Source: Forficula auricularia
Lineage: Eukaryota; Arthropoda; Insecta; Dermaptera; Forficulidae
NCBI GenBank assembly: GCA_024734495.1
Contig: JALMQS010000887.1
Coordinates: forward strand, 1,231,115-1,295,114
Length of the DNA: 64,000 nt
Direction of reading: 5' to 3'
The stretch's first letter is position 1; each line of letters begins with the position of its first letter. This document shows positions 21,020 to 31,857 of the stretch, piece after piece. A program made the position numbers and the translations under genes. A model generated the notes under the pieces. It worked only from the letters and a program-made list of their open reading frames with translations, made no database searches and was not told where the DNA came from.

Positions 21020-21847
21020 AATATGTTAATAGATTTGTCTTTGGAGTCAGATTTTTAAGGGGAATAAACTTTTTGATCGTTATATACAAATAAAATCTAT
21101 TGCCAAAGAAGTTTCGCTTCCGCCGTGAGCTTACGTGGATGAGGCTCACACAATTTTTTTCTTCAATTTTTAGGGGAATTTTATTTTTACTGCTGTTAAC
21201 ACTGCACGAACAAAGCTAATAACTCGTGATTCGAAAATTTATTTTTAATAAATTTGAATAACATTGTATTTTTTGTCTGTCAGATTGTTATTAGAGCGTG
21301 CTAAGTGAAAATCCTTTAAAGTGCTCAAGTCATAGTTGCAGTTACTCTTGCTGGCCAACAAATAATTTCTCTATAAATAATACATTTTAATAAAAAGTAA
21401 AATATTATTATTATTTTTTTTAATATTTAAAATAATAGCATCATAAATGCCTATGAATTATGAGCCCTTAAAAATACATTAAAACATACTATTCCATCAT
21501 TAACACACATCTGTTTATATTGCTCTATATAATTATTTTTGCAAATTTGACGAAAATCTCCTTTTGAAGGAGTTTAGTTATATGAATTGTTCGTGTGTGT
21601 GTCTTGTCTATGTGTGTTTATAGGGAGAGGTCATTGTGTCCATCCACCCCTTTTTAAACTAAAACTAATAATAATTTCCATCTGGACTTAATTAACTCTT
21701 CCCTCTTTTTTTGCAAATTATATTTTTTGATAACTAGATCGTTATATTTAATTATCTGTTAAAATGAATTTAATTCTTTTATTTTTTAAATAATAATAAA
21801 ATATATAATTTTGCTGGCTTGGTGTGTACTGGATATATTAATTTTTT
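21020..21847. other. Unassigned stretch
   Basis: AT-rich with a slightly GC-richer patch at 21100-21160. No gene or repeat recognised. Confidence 0.45.
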
Positions 21848-21908
21848 ATTGTTAAAGGATAAATAAATTGAATTCCTTCTTTCCAGTAATTTATTTTATT
21901 ATTCAAAT

Positions 21909-21965
21909 GGTTAATCCAAATATTTCGAGAGCGCTTTCGGCATCTCTTCCTCAGTGGAAACTGTG
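21909..21965 (-). ncRNA. Hammerhead ribozyme motif, family E
   Basis: Minus strand CTGAGGA (21948-21954), A, GAGA/TCTC helix II with an inner GC/GC pair, GAAA (21923-21926), then TAT and T. Helix I is TCCA with TGGA, continued after a small bulge by GTT with AAC. Confidence 0.65.
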
Positions 21966-22075
21966 GGACCACACAATAGGCAAGTCAGTGAGTTATTATT
22001 AATTACAGATGTCAAAAGGTACTCACCCACTCCCCCACCAATGTGCTGACCCCATCAGTTTGTACAGGTCCCACA

Positions 22076-22127
22076 GTTTCCACTGAGGAAGAGATGCCGA
22101 AAGCGCTCTCGAAATATTTGGATTAAC
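22076..22127 (+). ncRNA. Hammerhead ribozyme motif, family E
   Basis: Mirror copy: CTGAGGA at 22083-22089, GAAA at 22111-22114, the self-complementary ATAT as helix III, then T and TGGATTAAC, which pairs with GTTTCCA at 22076-22082. All helices are present. Confidence 0.65.
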
Positions 22128-22183
22128 CATTTGAATAATAAAATAAATTACTGGAAAGAAGCAATTCAATTTATTTATCCTTT

Positions 22184-22190
<7 letters not shown>

Positions 22191-22245
<55 letters not shown>
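22191..22245. repeat. (TA)n microsatellite
   Basis: Long TA run directly at the right end of the family E palindrome. The minus-strand frame ending in a Tyr-Ile repeat here is an artefact. Confidence 0.9.
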
Positions 22246-22250
<5 letters not shown>

Positions 22251-23423
22251 CATATTCGCCCATTTTAAAACACACTCTTTTACCCACATATACACATATA
22301 GTACCTATCTCAACCCTCACTTTTTTTATTTCAATTTCTACCACTTTGAATTGAATATTTTTCTGCTGACAAGCTCTCATCAATTTTAATCCGTCTCCTT
22401 GTGCCCCAAACTCCCTGAATCCTGCGGATCATTAGACATTAATCACTGACTAATTTTGATTGATTTTATACGAATCGTCTATTTAATATTAAATGTTGAA
22501 ATTTAAATCGACTTATACGATCTTCTTTTAGAAGAAAGTAAAGAAGATGGAAAGAAGTAATATTGAAAGTTAATATCAAAAGAAGTGGATTTTTTTCTTT
22601 TTTAATTCATTATCTTGAGAAGAGATGACGTCGTTATGATAAACGAGCTCAAAGCTAAAATGCCGACTAGTTAGTCTATTAAGGATTAGAGAGATAGAAG
22701 AAGAGATCATAAAGAAGCGTAGCTCCTTGCAAGAGGGTGAATTCAATCCAGAAGATTTATTGAATACTTTGCTTATAATTCAGTAAAAAATCCAAAATTA
22801 ATAATTACCTTTATATAAAATATTTTCTTCAAGAATGAACGGGTTAATTTTGATTTTATATATAAAGCGTTTTTTTTATATTCACGACTATACAAAGAGA
22901 AAATAATTTTTATAAAAAAAAAATAAAACCGACTTCAAAAAAATTAAATTCAACAAATAAAAATATAAGAACTCAAAAATAAAATAAAATCAACTTCTTT
23001 TTTTATAAATTTTATTAAACCAATTATTTTACATTAATTAATGTATACATTGTATTTTTTGCTTCGATTCCGGAGATTACTTCTCCACCATCGAGTATCC
23101 TTATTCATCTTTAGTCCTTGTTTTTAATAAGAGGAAAAATCTAATTAGGTAAAAAAACCTCTTTTCCGATAATTATTTCAATTCCATTATTCCCCAATCA
23201 AGTCGATTGGTTTCTCCCAATCATCCAATCTCCCCAATTCCACCATTCATCATAAAAAAAAAAAAATCAACTTCATTCAAATTAAATTCATAAATATAGA
23301 AATTCTCTCGAAATGTTTGTGAGTTTTAAATTAATGTTTTAAGATTGTTTTTTATAAAAGATTATTTTAATTTTGATTATTTGCTCATAAGAATTGGAGA
23401 TTTACCTTATTTCATCATTGATC
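22246..23423. other. Unassigned stretch
   Basis: AT-rich, with a pyrimidine-rich patch at 23170-23260. No gene recognised. Confidence 0.45.
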
Positions 23424-23827
23424 ATATCATCAGAACTTGACCAAATTAATATGGGACCACCCCTAAGGTACCCCATTTCCAATAAAATAAGAATCATAGA
23501 AATCGGTCCACGTGGAAAAAGTTCTCGCTGAACATAGATAAAATAAATAAATAAATAGCTATCTTGACTATCCTGGAGCTACACTGATCCAAATGCAGAA
23601 AGAATAATTAAAATCGGTTAATAAACAAAGAAGTTATTCCTAAACAAGCATAACAAAAAAGGTCAAATACCAATGAAAAAAAAAACGGGACCAATCGGAA
23701 ATTAGTCTAAACCCAATGCAAAAAAATCATCAAAATCGGTTCACAATTGGCGAAGATATCAGGTAACATAGAAAAACAAAAAAAAGTCGAATTGAGAACC
23801 TCCTCCTTTTTTGAAGTCGGTTAAAAA
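23424..23827 (+). repeat. Dispersed repeat E, copy 2
   Basis: Homolog of 6913-7217 with about 100 extra bases in the middle. Ends AACCTCCTCC...GAAGTCGGTTAAAA. Confidence 0.7.
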
Positions 23828-25950
23828 AGGGCCGAACACTAGCAGAAATGCTCGAAAGGATTTTGACAAGCTCCTCGCAGTTGCCAGGTCACTTCGACCC
23901 AATATAATCCAACTTTATGCACCTTTATCAAAGAATATATGAATTAGATATCAAATTAATATTAATAAAAATGAGCTCTTGGCGCTCATATGAGTCTATT
24001 TAAAAACTCCATTGCTCAAACGAGAGAAGTCTGAGAAAACTAGAGTGCTAAGAGTCTAATTGAACATCAGCTTAAATAATGGAAGAACTAATGGGTAGTA
24101 CCAAAGTATGAAATCTATCACATAAAATTGCTTCTATGATTTATCATTGGACAGGATATATTGCTTGGTAGATCGTTGTCTGGAAAAAAATTCATGATTC
24201 CGCGGACCTGTAGGACGTTCAGCAACTGGAAGAAATGTTTTTACTAAAATTCATTCAAAGAATGTCTGAAAAACTGGTGGAAGCAAACGTTCATCAATAA
24301 TGGATCTCAAATAGCATATGAAAAGTCGAATAAGAATTCGATCTTCACATTTAATTTCCAGCATTCTCAGATAATCGTCACCCTTTGTCAAAAACACGAA
24401 TGTCTACATTTTCTAATTTTACTAATGTGCAATTTAATTTTTGACTAACTTTCTCTGCCAGAGACTCGATGAATAAACTTGAGGTCTGTTATGTAGAAAA
24501 TTTTCAAATAGCAATAACACAAAACAAGATTTTTTTCAGATTTGTTAATTTGGCATAATGGTGATGATATATCATCTCATTTTTACTTTCACATTTATAT
24601 TCTATAGAATATAATATGTAAGAATCGTGATCGCCTGCCTGGGTCCTGACTCTTTGCTAGATTGTTTAGTTCTCTACTGTAACATATGATTCCAGGACAT
24701 TCCTTCAAATATAAAATTTGACAGAGGCAAAACTCTTTCAAAAATTAATTTCTCTCATTGATTTCTTCTACTGCCTGTAACTTCCTTCCTGAATCCCTAT
24801 ATCCCAAGTTAATATCCATCCCTTCAAAACCTGTGCGAACAAACAGATTTACCTTAGCATCTGTACACTATCTTCCTTGCAAAATTGCAAGTGTCTATCA
24901 TGAAAGTTTTTCTGCACCTTCTTTACATCGTTTTCTTAAAAATCTTTCTCTGTTAATCTTACTATTTGATTTTCCCACCTGTACCACGATGTTACCACAC
25001 ATCAGTTTTTAGTAGTATCTTATTATTATTTCTCCATTTATTCTGATATTGGTACAAAAAACAACATGAAAGGAAAAGGGAGATTAGACATCAATGCTGT
25101 TGACGTGATTAACTAGAAGAGAGAAATATTTAATTTTAAATAATAACCCAACGAGTTAGCTTGTTTCTCGTTGCCGATTTTAGTAACTTGAAATTTCACT
25201 AACAGAATGAGAATCTCTAATAATTATTATTCGAGAATATATCGACAGAATCCTTTTTTCTCTCATTCATCGTGTCGATAATTTAATTAATTTCTGACAG
25301 TCTGATAATGTAAGTTTTGTTGTTATTTTGTAGCGTACTTTGAAAGAGGGATTGTGGGGATGAGAATGGTCTAGGGGTGGGCAATGATCAATAGACGGTA
25401 AAAGGCTCGAGGGGTTGCTGTCTCGAGTGTAGAATTTTACAAAATCACACTCCATAGATAAGCCAGGGTTTCTGATGATACCACCCCACCGTCAATGCAA
25501 TATCCTTGAATTGGGGTGGGTAAAAAATCGCTCGTGCACTCAAATGATGTTGTTCCCTCTCCTCTACATAGATCTTGTTATTTTTTCTGATCCTTGCTAG
25601 CATTTTTTTATTTTGTTTTTTATTTAAACCAAATAAGCTTTCTCTCCCGTCTGTCGATCGGCTAGCTGGCTAGATATAAAACAAAAACAAAACAAAAAAG
25701 TGGGGATAGAAAGAATGAAGAGTATGGGAAACTCATTTCAAACGGAGATGAAGTTCTGCACCTAATCATGATATACTCTACCAAGTCCTCCAGTGAGGGT
25801 TGCAAATCCATTCACAAAAACTACCGGCTACTTTTTTAAATATTACATTTTTAGAAATTTCATCTTAATATTTTCCCATTTTCTTTTATTTCCCGTAAAA
25901 ATAAAATTCATACTTTTAATAAAATAATAATAATAATTAATCAAGTATTT
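23828..25950. other. Unassigned 2.1-kb stretch
   Basis: No repeat of anything else in the window was noticed here, so this is among the best candidates for low-copy host DNA. Short frames such as 24758-25012 on the plus strand (84 codons) show no domain. No splice-bounded exon stands out. Confidence 0.35.
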
Positions 25951-26017
25951 CGTTAAATTGAAGGGTTGGTTTTGTCACAAATATAATAAAACAATAATTT
26001 TAATAACTATTTGAATT

Positions 26018-26069
26018 ATTTAATTGATAACTATACAGTTTCGGTCACCACTGGTCGACCATCCTCAGT
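26018..26069 (-). ncRNA. Hammerhead ribozyme motif, family F
   Basis: Minus strand CTGAGGA (26062-26068), T, GGTC/GACC helix II, GAAA (26039-26042), CTGTA, then TAGTTATC, which pairs with GATAACTA before the first box. Confidence 0.7.
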
Positions 26070-26311
26070 AGTTATCTCGTTCAAGAACCGGAATTTGTCA
26101 TTTCACATGAAACATTCATTCTTAAATCTTCAATATAGATACATCACACAATTCATTACAATCACACACATATATATATATATATATAGCAACAATTTAT
26201 AAAAACGTTTATCACTGAACTAGAAACTATTTTGAATTGTGTGATGTATCTATATTGAAGATTTAAAAATGAATGTTTCATGTGAAATGACAAATTCCGG
26301 TTCTTGAACGA

Positions 26312-26362
26312 GATAACTACTGAGGATGGTCGACCAGTGGTGACCGAAACTGTATAGTTATC
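26312..26362 (+). ncRNA. Hammerhead ribozyme motif, family F, best-formed
   Basis: GATAACTA (26312-26319), CTGAGGA (26320-26326), T, GGTC with loop and GACC, GAAA (26346-26349), CTGTA, TAGTTATC (26355-26362). The outer helix I is eight perfect pairs. Helix III would be AC with GU around a single base, so a dimer is more likely than a monomer. Cleavage would fall after GUA. This is the clearest example in the window. Confidence 0.75.
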
Positions 26363-26539
26363 AATTAAATAATACAAATAGTTATTAAAATTATTGTTTT
26401 ATTATATTGTGACAAAACCAACCCTTCAATTTAACGAAAAATTTAAATTAAGTCACTTAAGTTCTGGAAGAAATTTAATAAATTAATCAAGTATGTTTGC
26501 AAGTATTTGGACAGGAAGGTGTAAATCAAAAAATTGCCA

Positions 26540-26597
26540 TTGATTTTTGCGACGTTTCGCTAACTTTATTTTGGCTTCATCAGGCTTCTAAAAAATA
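26540..26597 (-). ncRNA. Hammerhead ribozyme motif, family G
   Basis: Minus strand CTGATGA (26577-26583), A, a weak GC-type helix II, GAAA (26555-26558), CGTC. Helix I starts GC with GC and resumes after an internal loop as AAAAA with TTTTT. The standard GUC cleavage triplet is present. Confidence 0.6.
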
Positions 26598-27007
26598 TAG
26601 AAAAAACAGAGTTACAAATAAATCAACAAAGTCACATCATTTTTTCCCTTCTTTTCTTTTTTCTATGATTAAATCAACAAACAACATTATATATTACATA
26701 CCTCAATGAATATGATTAATATTAATATTTAACAGATGTGCACATTTTCAGGAATAAAATCAATTGTAATTATTTCTCTTTTTTGTTCCGAACAATGATC
26801 AATTTATATAAAAAGAATGATTCATATGACAAGACTAATTACAGTATTTATTTAAATAATAAATAATAATATTTTTTTCTCCAATATCTCCAATTTCTAC
26901 ATCAAAATTGATTATTTTTATAAATAAAACATAAAGGACACCAGCATTTTTGAGTGCAAATTACAACTTTAATTTAAAAAATAATGTTTAATTAAAAAAA
27001 GTGGGGG

Positions 27008-27192
27008 GGGTCGGGTAGGCTAGGCGGTAGCATGTCAGCCAGCTAACCAAGAGGACCCGAGTTCGAATCCGACTCGAGGCATCCGGCTAAAATCTGACCC
27101 CCGAGGTAGAGACAAATTTAAATAAAATAATTAGTATCGTAAATGGCTTATGGCTAGAAAGGCCGAAAAAGCCAAAAAAAAAAAAAAAATTA
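27008..27192 (+). mobile_element. tRNA-derived SINE, family S1, copy 1
   Basis: Head with GTAGGCTAGGCGGTAGCATG and the B box AGTTCGAATCC (27060-27070), then CGAGGCATCCGGCTAAAA, a short body, GGCTTATGGCTAGAAAGGCC and a pure A tail of about 16. A second copy lies on the minus strand at 61016-61192. The short length and A tail suggest mobilisation by a poly(A)-priming LINE. Confidence 0.8.
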
Positions 27193-27312
27193 AAAAATGT
27201 TTACATTTTTTTTCTTCCAATTAAATTAAAGCAGAATGTGTCAAAATAAATATTCAAATTTTTGAGATGGAATCTTAGGAAGTTGGAAAAAAAATTAAAA
27301 ACAAAGTTTTCT

Positions 27313-27372
27313 CATTCAATATGCCGGACCTTTCGTCACTTTGTTTATGACTTCTTCAGCGGCTTATTGTGC
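27313..27372 (-). ncRNA. Hammerhead ribozyme motif, family H
   Basis: Minus strand CTGAAGA (27353-27359), A, GTCA/TGAC helix II, GAAA (27331-27334), GGTC. Helix I is GCCG with CGGC, then after one A/A mismatch CAATA with TATTG. Helix III is reduced to one pair (AGGU instead of ACGU). The flanks (27258-27285 and 27517-27545) form a short inverted repeat with GAGATGGAATC. Confidence 0.6.
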
Positions 27373-27689
27373 AACTCAATTGTCTGATGTTCCTGAAACT
27401 ATGAGAAAAAAACATTACTCAATTCTTTCTTTTAAAACAATACATCAATAGCTCATAATAGAAGATAAAGTTCAAATTAAAAAAAAAATCAATAAAATTA
27501 ATTACAACAATTGTGTCCATCTTCCTACGATTCCATCTCAATAATTTAATTATGGATACGATCAGTTAAACATTATCAAATTTATTTTTCTGAATTTCAT
27601 CAAATAACGTCTTCGTCAGAAATTTTTTTAATTTTTATCTAAATTGAATATAGGTATATAGATATGTATTCATTTATTCAAATAAAGAA

Positions 27690-27930
27690 AAAACTTAATT
27701 GAAAAGTTTTTGTTTTGCCGAGAGTAGCAGAGTTGTTGATTTACAAAGAGAAACAAAGAGATTGTCCTCTGCTTGATGCAAATAAACATACACACATATA
27801 TATCGAAATTATATATCTGTATATAAATAATATATATACAGATATATAATTTCGATATATATGTGTATGTTTATTTGCATCAAGCAGAAGACAACCTCTT
27901 TGTTTCTCTTTTGTGAAAGAAAAAACTACC
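27690..27930. mobile_element. PLE family B palindrome
   Basis: TTGCCGAGAGTAGCAGAG, GTTGATT, CAAAGAGAAACAAAGAG and TGCTTGATGCAAATAAAC are followed by a TA-rich centre near 27820 and the reverse complement. The 66-codon frame is a by-product of the palindrome. Confidence 0.75.
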
Positions 27931-28773
27931 AAGTGTAACACATACCGAGGGTTTCGTACCTAAAATTTATAAGTATACCTATAAGTATGTAATTTTCTTG
28001 ATTGTATAATTAAAATTATTATCCCAAACAAGGGGTGAATTTCTATAACATAATGTTCTTAGGATGAAGTATAATCTTATGTGTTTAAAGAAATGTATTA
28101 AATTAAACAAATAAGATTAAGAAAATAGTCAAAATGCATTACGTAAATAGAAATTCGCCTTTTGTTAGGAGCTCTTAATTTTTTCCGAAACTATTAATTA
28201 ATGATTATAAAATGTAATTTTTCCTTAAATAATACATAGAAGCTTATTCTAGTTTGTTTATTTATTTATTTAGTAGATATATGGGTAAGAAGCTCATTTA
28301 TAAGAATATTAAAAAATATATTCACTTATTAATTATTATCAATCTTTGGAAAAAATTATTCTTGATTCTAATCGACGTGTCAAATATATGTCAATAGTCG
28401 TATTGTTATTTCCAGTCTTTCTGGATCCATACCAGAAAACATTAGAATTGAAAATTTCCGGTAGGAAATTGAGAACATTGGTGATTATTTAACTCATTTT
28501 TTTTTTTTTTTTAATCAAAATCGTTAATTATTTTTGAATATACTACGTTTATCTTGCAATAAAACAATGACAATAAAAAAATCAACTAATCTCACTTTAT
28601 GTATTAGCCATAACCTCTAAAATTCGTAATTATCGGTTAATTCAGCGAAATAACCAATATTTTAGTTACAAATACACACACATACTACACAATCTGAATC
28701 AATGGATGTCCAAGGTAAATCAAATCTGGGTTAAAAAATTTTCACTCAAACATTTCATTTTTTGAATGCATAT

Positions 28774-28972
28774 TGTTAGAGTTCGTGGCTGTGATGAAAC
28801 TATACTAGATACACATATGTGTACCGCATTTTGTGTATAACTCCTAATTGACTGAAGATGGCCAAATAAAATTCAGGCCGAAACGTCTTATTAAAGGTGT
28901 TTTATTGAACCCAGTGATTCCATCTTTGGCTGATACCTCCGACTTCATCTAGTACAATTTCATTTTTTTACT
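28774..28972 (+). mobile_element. PLE family A terminal segment
   Basis: Begins GTTAGAGTTCGTGGCTGTG, shows an internal deletion to ACACATATGTGTACCGC, then hammerhead, GGTGTTTTATTGAACCCAG and the GGCTGATACCTC end. Confidence 0.75.
28843..28893 (+). ncRNA. Hammerhead ribozyme motif, family A
   Basis: CTGAAGA (28852-28858), T, GGCC/GGCC helix II, GAAA (28880-28883), CGTC. Helix III is the self-complementary ACGU with a GUC cleavage triplet. Helix I is only a few pairs. Confidence 0.6.
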
Positions 28973-29069
28973 TAGAGAAAGTGTTGTAGGTTTTAGGTGA
29001 AACATGATATTAATTAATAAAGTAAAGAGTGTGTAGTTTCACAGTGAATGAAATAAAACTCAAAGAGGT

Positions 29070-29122
29070 TTATACAAACTCAATATATTTCGGATTATTA
29101 GTCCATCATCAGGAGTTTACAG
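29070..29122 (-). ncRNA. Hammerhead ribozyme motif, family I
   Basis: Minus strand CTGATGA (29106-29112), T, GGA/TCC helix II, GAAA (29088-29091), TATAT, T, then GAGTTTGTA, which pairs with TGTAAACTC upstream. Helix I has nine pairs including wobbles. Confidence 0.65.
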
Positions 29123-29147
29123 GTTAAAAAAAAACTTTTTTTTTACC

Positions 29148-29198
29148 CTTAAACTCCTGATGATTTACTAATAATCCGAAATATATTGAGTTTGTATA
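29148..29198 (+). ncRNA. Hammerhead motif, family I, helix II damaged
   Basis: CTGATGA (29157-29163) and GAAA (29178-29181) are intact but TTTA replaces TGGA, so helix II no longer pairs. Confidence 0.5.
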
Positions 29199-29629
29199 AG
29201 CCTCTTTGAGTTTTATTTCACTCACTGAAACTACAAACCCTTTACTTTATTAATTCAAACATTTTATCTTCATCGTTAATAATTTCAAAGTCAAATGAAA
29301 AAAATAAAACTACATTTTCAAAAGTATTCAAGAGAAATTTAGAAATAATTTTCGACGAGCCCATATTAGTTTTCATATCTTAAAAGACCCCGGTAATAAT
29401 ATTTTCCAGAGGCTCAAAAGACCTAGTTATTATTCAACCCCTTGGCACAGACATAATTGAATCCTAGTCATGCACAAATAACGTATTTTGTTTTTTAAAA
29501 AGACTAATTTTCTGTCCCACTAGTTAAAAATTAAATTCAATAAAACTCTAGATTTACAACTCCATAAATTACTGTCTTCTTCTGGTTGTATACCATATTG
29601 GAACAGTAACCTAGTAATATTTTCCGTCC

Positions 29630-29800
29630 CTAGAGGTCTTTCCGTGGAATTCCAGCACAATGGAATCGGCTAGGATGCATCCATACTTTCCTGGCTGTGC
29701 CCCGAGAGGGCTCTAGTTTTTCTTGAAGGGGTGTCGGGGGTCGGAGAGTATCAAGGAGAACGTGATGGTGACCATAGTACTCGACGCGCCGATAACCAAA
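29630..29800. other. GC-richer block with A-rich tail, possible element end
   Basis: About 150 bases of roughly even base composition, ending in an A-rich AATAATAATAAAATAATAAAT. It reads through in one frame on the minus strand and nearly so on plus. I recognise no product. A retrotransposon 3' end is one option. Confidence 0.3.
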
Positions 29801-29860
29801 ATAATAATAAAATAATAAATTAAAAATTATGATTTTTGAGTTTTCCAAAAATCTATTTTC

Positions 29861-30440
29861 TCAGCAAAATACATTCAACGTTTCGATTAGTAATTTCTGT
29901 TTTATTTTAATAACTAGACAAGCCAAAAGAATTAGCGAGCAAAACAGTGTGGATTTATTTATGTAGACTCGTATTTAATCAGAAGAAATCTGTTATTTTA
30001 ATTAAATCGACCCTTTTCTGTTTAAAATATATATTCTTTATGTATATTTTATTTATTCAACGAAACATCTTTTTTTTCTTTTCTTTCTATTTTCATCCCC
30101 TTTATGTTTTTTACTAAATTGAGCCCTTAAAAAAATCGAAAAGCTATCTTTTAAATTTATCAAACAAGTTTTTTTTTTTTTGAATATTTTTGATCTGAAT
30201 TAAATCGAATGCATGCTTATCTTCTATTCAGATGAGTGAACTTTTATCCCTTTAAAATTGAGGTTATATTAAAAATAAAAATAATATATTTATAAATATT
30301 ATATATTATTATTTTTAGTTGGGCTGTATTAATCTTTACCAGTTGATTTAAGTGAACAAAAGACAAAAAAATACAATTAAATGATTAATATGAATGAACT
30401 AAATCTTTTAAGTTATCTTTTAATAGGTAAATTTATATAG
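29861..30440. other. Unassigned stretch
   Basis: AT-rich, with several T runs. Nothing recognised. Confidence 0.45.
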
Positions 30441-30441
30441 T

Positions 30442-30915
30442 AGTGCCTGGAGCACGAGTGATGCTCGGTAACTTTTTGCCTCTAAATCTCTTGAGTTTCA
30501 AATGTCAAGACTCTGCGACGAGATATGAACTATTATATATATTTATTTTACGATCACTCCTAATTTACACCCCCTTCCCTTATTTTAATCGGACTAAAAT
30601 CTATACACGACTAATAACTAAGTACACCAATTTAAAAATCATTTGTGCCGTTTTTGAAAAAATAAAAAAAAAAAAAAATCTTTCATGTAAATGTCAACTT
30701 CCGGTGTTCCGATTTCAAGCAAAAGCCCCTTAAAATATTTATTTTGCGACTTGACTAATTTACACCCTCTTCCTTTATTCCAATCGGATTAAAATTTATA
30801 CACGACTAATAACTCATAAAACTTGATAAGTACACCAATTTTTAGTGAAATCGTTAAAGCCGTTTTCGAGAAACCGATCCTATATATACAAGAATTGCTC
30901 ATTTAATAGGATAAT
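30442..30915 (+). mobile_element. Hairpin-led repeat H, copy 1
   Basis: Starts GTGCCTGGAGCACGAGTGATGCTCGG then TAACTTTTTGCCTCTAAAT, and ends TATATATACAAGAATTGC followed by a TTTAATAGGATA-like tail. It contains a direct duplication of the GACTAATTTACACCC...TTTATACACGACTAATAACT part. Copies are at 33187 and 33483. Similar ends occur in insect Helitron-like (Helentron) non-autonomous elements, but I cannot confirm class. Confidence 0.6.
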
Positions 30916-31177
30916 ATATTTTTTTTAATTTTAGTTTCATTATTATTATTATATTGCCTTTAACGGCGCATCATGAACTAAGTTTAATATTTTTATATTA
31001 TTTTTATATTATTAAACTCTATAGTAAACAAATGGGTTACTAATAAATATAACTATTAATAAATATAGTTGAATAAACAAAAAATAAATATTTCTGTATA
31101 ATATCTGGTAGTCATAAATAATATAACTATTTCCATGAAAATATTATTAATTAACGGGGCTTTTTTGCTTGTTCTAG

Positions 31178-31238
31178 GTCTGGTTCTTGGTGTGTCACAG
31201 ACGCAGTCAGTTCACCTGGTCCACACGGTGTTTCAAAG
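31178..31238 (+). CDS. Candidate 61-bp internal exon of an unidentified host gene
   Basis: The sequence is bounded by consensus splice signals. A pyrimidine-rich tract ending TTTTTTGCTTGTTCTAG lies directly before 31178, and AAAG|GTAATT follows 31238. All three frames are open across it. One frame reads LVLGVSQTQSVHLVHTVFQ, which recalls a signal-peptide end followed by the VHxVHxVF-type start of histidine acid phosphatases; another reads SGSWCVTDAVSSPGPHGVSK. The composition is far less AT-rich than the flanks, and the exon is not repeated in the window. The acid phosphatase idea is weak, because the next exon with the RHG motif is not visible. It is the best host-exon candidate seen. Confidence 0.4.
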
Positions 31239-31760
31239 GTAATTACATCATCATCTTTTTATTCTATATCAATATAAATAAAAATGTACTGTTTCGCTTA
31301 AATGATACATTGAAGGATCTCCAAAAGGTCTTCACCGATTTCTTTAAAATTTTCACACAACATTCTATTCAAATACAGGAGTGTTTTTATATATAGTGTT
31401 TGTATAGATATCACACCTTGGGCATGTAAAAAAATATTTTTTCGAGGAAACAATATCAGCGCCTCTCTGGAGGTAAAAGCAAACAAACAAGGTGGCCGAA
31501 AATAGCTTTTTGGAAATCTTTCAACTGTCAATATTATTTTTAGTTAAGGGAACAATTTTGACAAGTAATATATAATTCATTTACTGTTTGAATACCTATT
31601 CTATAATTATTTGCATTTTCAATTTATTTTCAAATTATTAATTTTAAAATAGGTATATTTAAATTTTTGATCAAATCAATTTTGACAGGTAAGCAATATA
31701 TAATCATTTATCATTTTTTAAAGAGTTAGTCACAGTAACGCGTGGTTGGGTCAGCTATTA

Positions 31761-31832
31761 TCTATATATATTTTAACCATAAAACGAGACGCTCCCGGCA
31801 GGGCTAGGTGACCCGGCTCGGGCGTCATCTAG
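31761..31832 (+). mobile_element. 72-bp mini-Helitron (both ends only)
   Basis: Begins TCTATATATA after an A and ends CTAG before a T, as expected for insertion between A and T. A hairpin CCCG-GCT-CGGG (31812-31822) lies six bases before the final CTAG. These are the three hallmarks of a Helitron. There is room for little more than the two termini. Confidence 0.6.
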
Positions 31833-31857
31833 TATTATATACATATAGAAAATAAAA

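Larger units (their letters stand above)
21848..22190. mobile_element. PLE family E palindrome with two hammerheads
   Basis: Arms at about 21848-21971 and 22067-22190 are near-perfect reverse complements of over 110 bases, with a spacer of about 100 bases. Each arm carries one full hammerhead core, on opposite strands and reading outward. No coding sequence. Confidence 0.8.
25951..26440. mobile_element. PLE family F palindrome with two hammerheads
   Basis: Arms at about 25954-26158 and 26232-26437 are near-identical reverse complements of about 205 bases around a 70-base centre that holds a (TA)n run. The same peptide can be read outward on both strands, which only reflects the palindrome. 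A decayed relative of its hammerhead is at 48645-48690. Confidence 0.85.
29013..29260. mobile_element. PLE family I palindrome with two hammerheads
   Basis: Arms at about 29017-29121 and 29152-29257 are reverse complements of about 105 bases, sharing GTTTCAC, AAATAAAACTCAAAGAGG and the hammerheads. The centre is a short A-run/T-run pair. Confidence 0.8.

Noticed and set aside
22171..22383. 70-codon frame ending in a Tyr-Ile repeat
   Set aside because: Produced by the (TA)n run and the palindrome end.
26011..26377. Two frames on opposite strands encoding almost the same peptide (beginning MNYLIDNYTVSV and MYYLIDNYTVSV)
   Set aside because: They are the two arms of the family F palindrome read outward. 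The shared peptide comes from the inverted repeat, and the frame overlaps the ribozyme motif.
31298..31531. 77-codon minus-strand frame next to the exon candidate
   Set aside because: No domain, AT-driven composition, and it is opposite to the candidate gene's strand.
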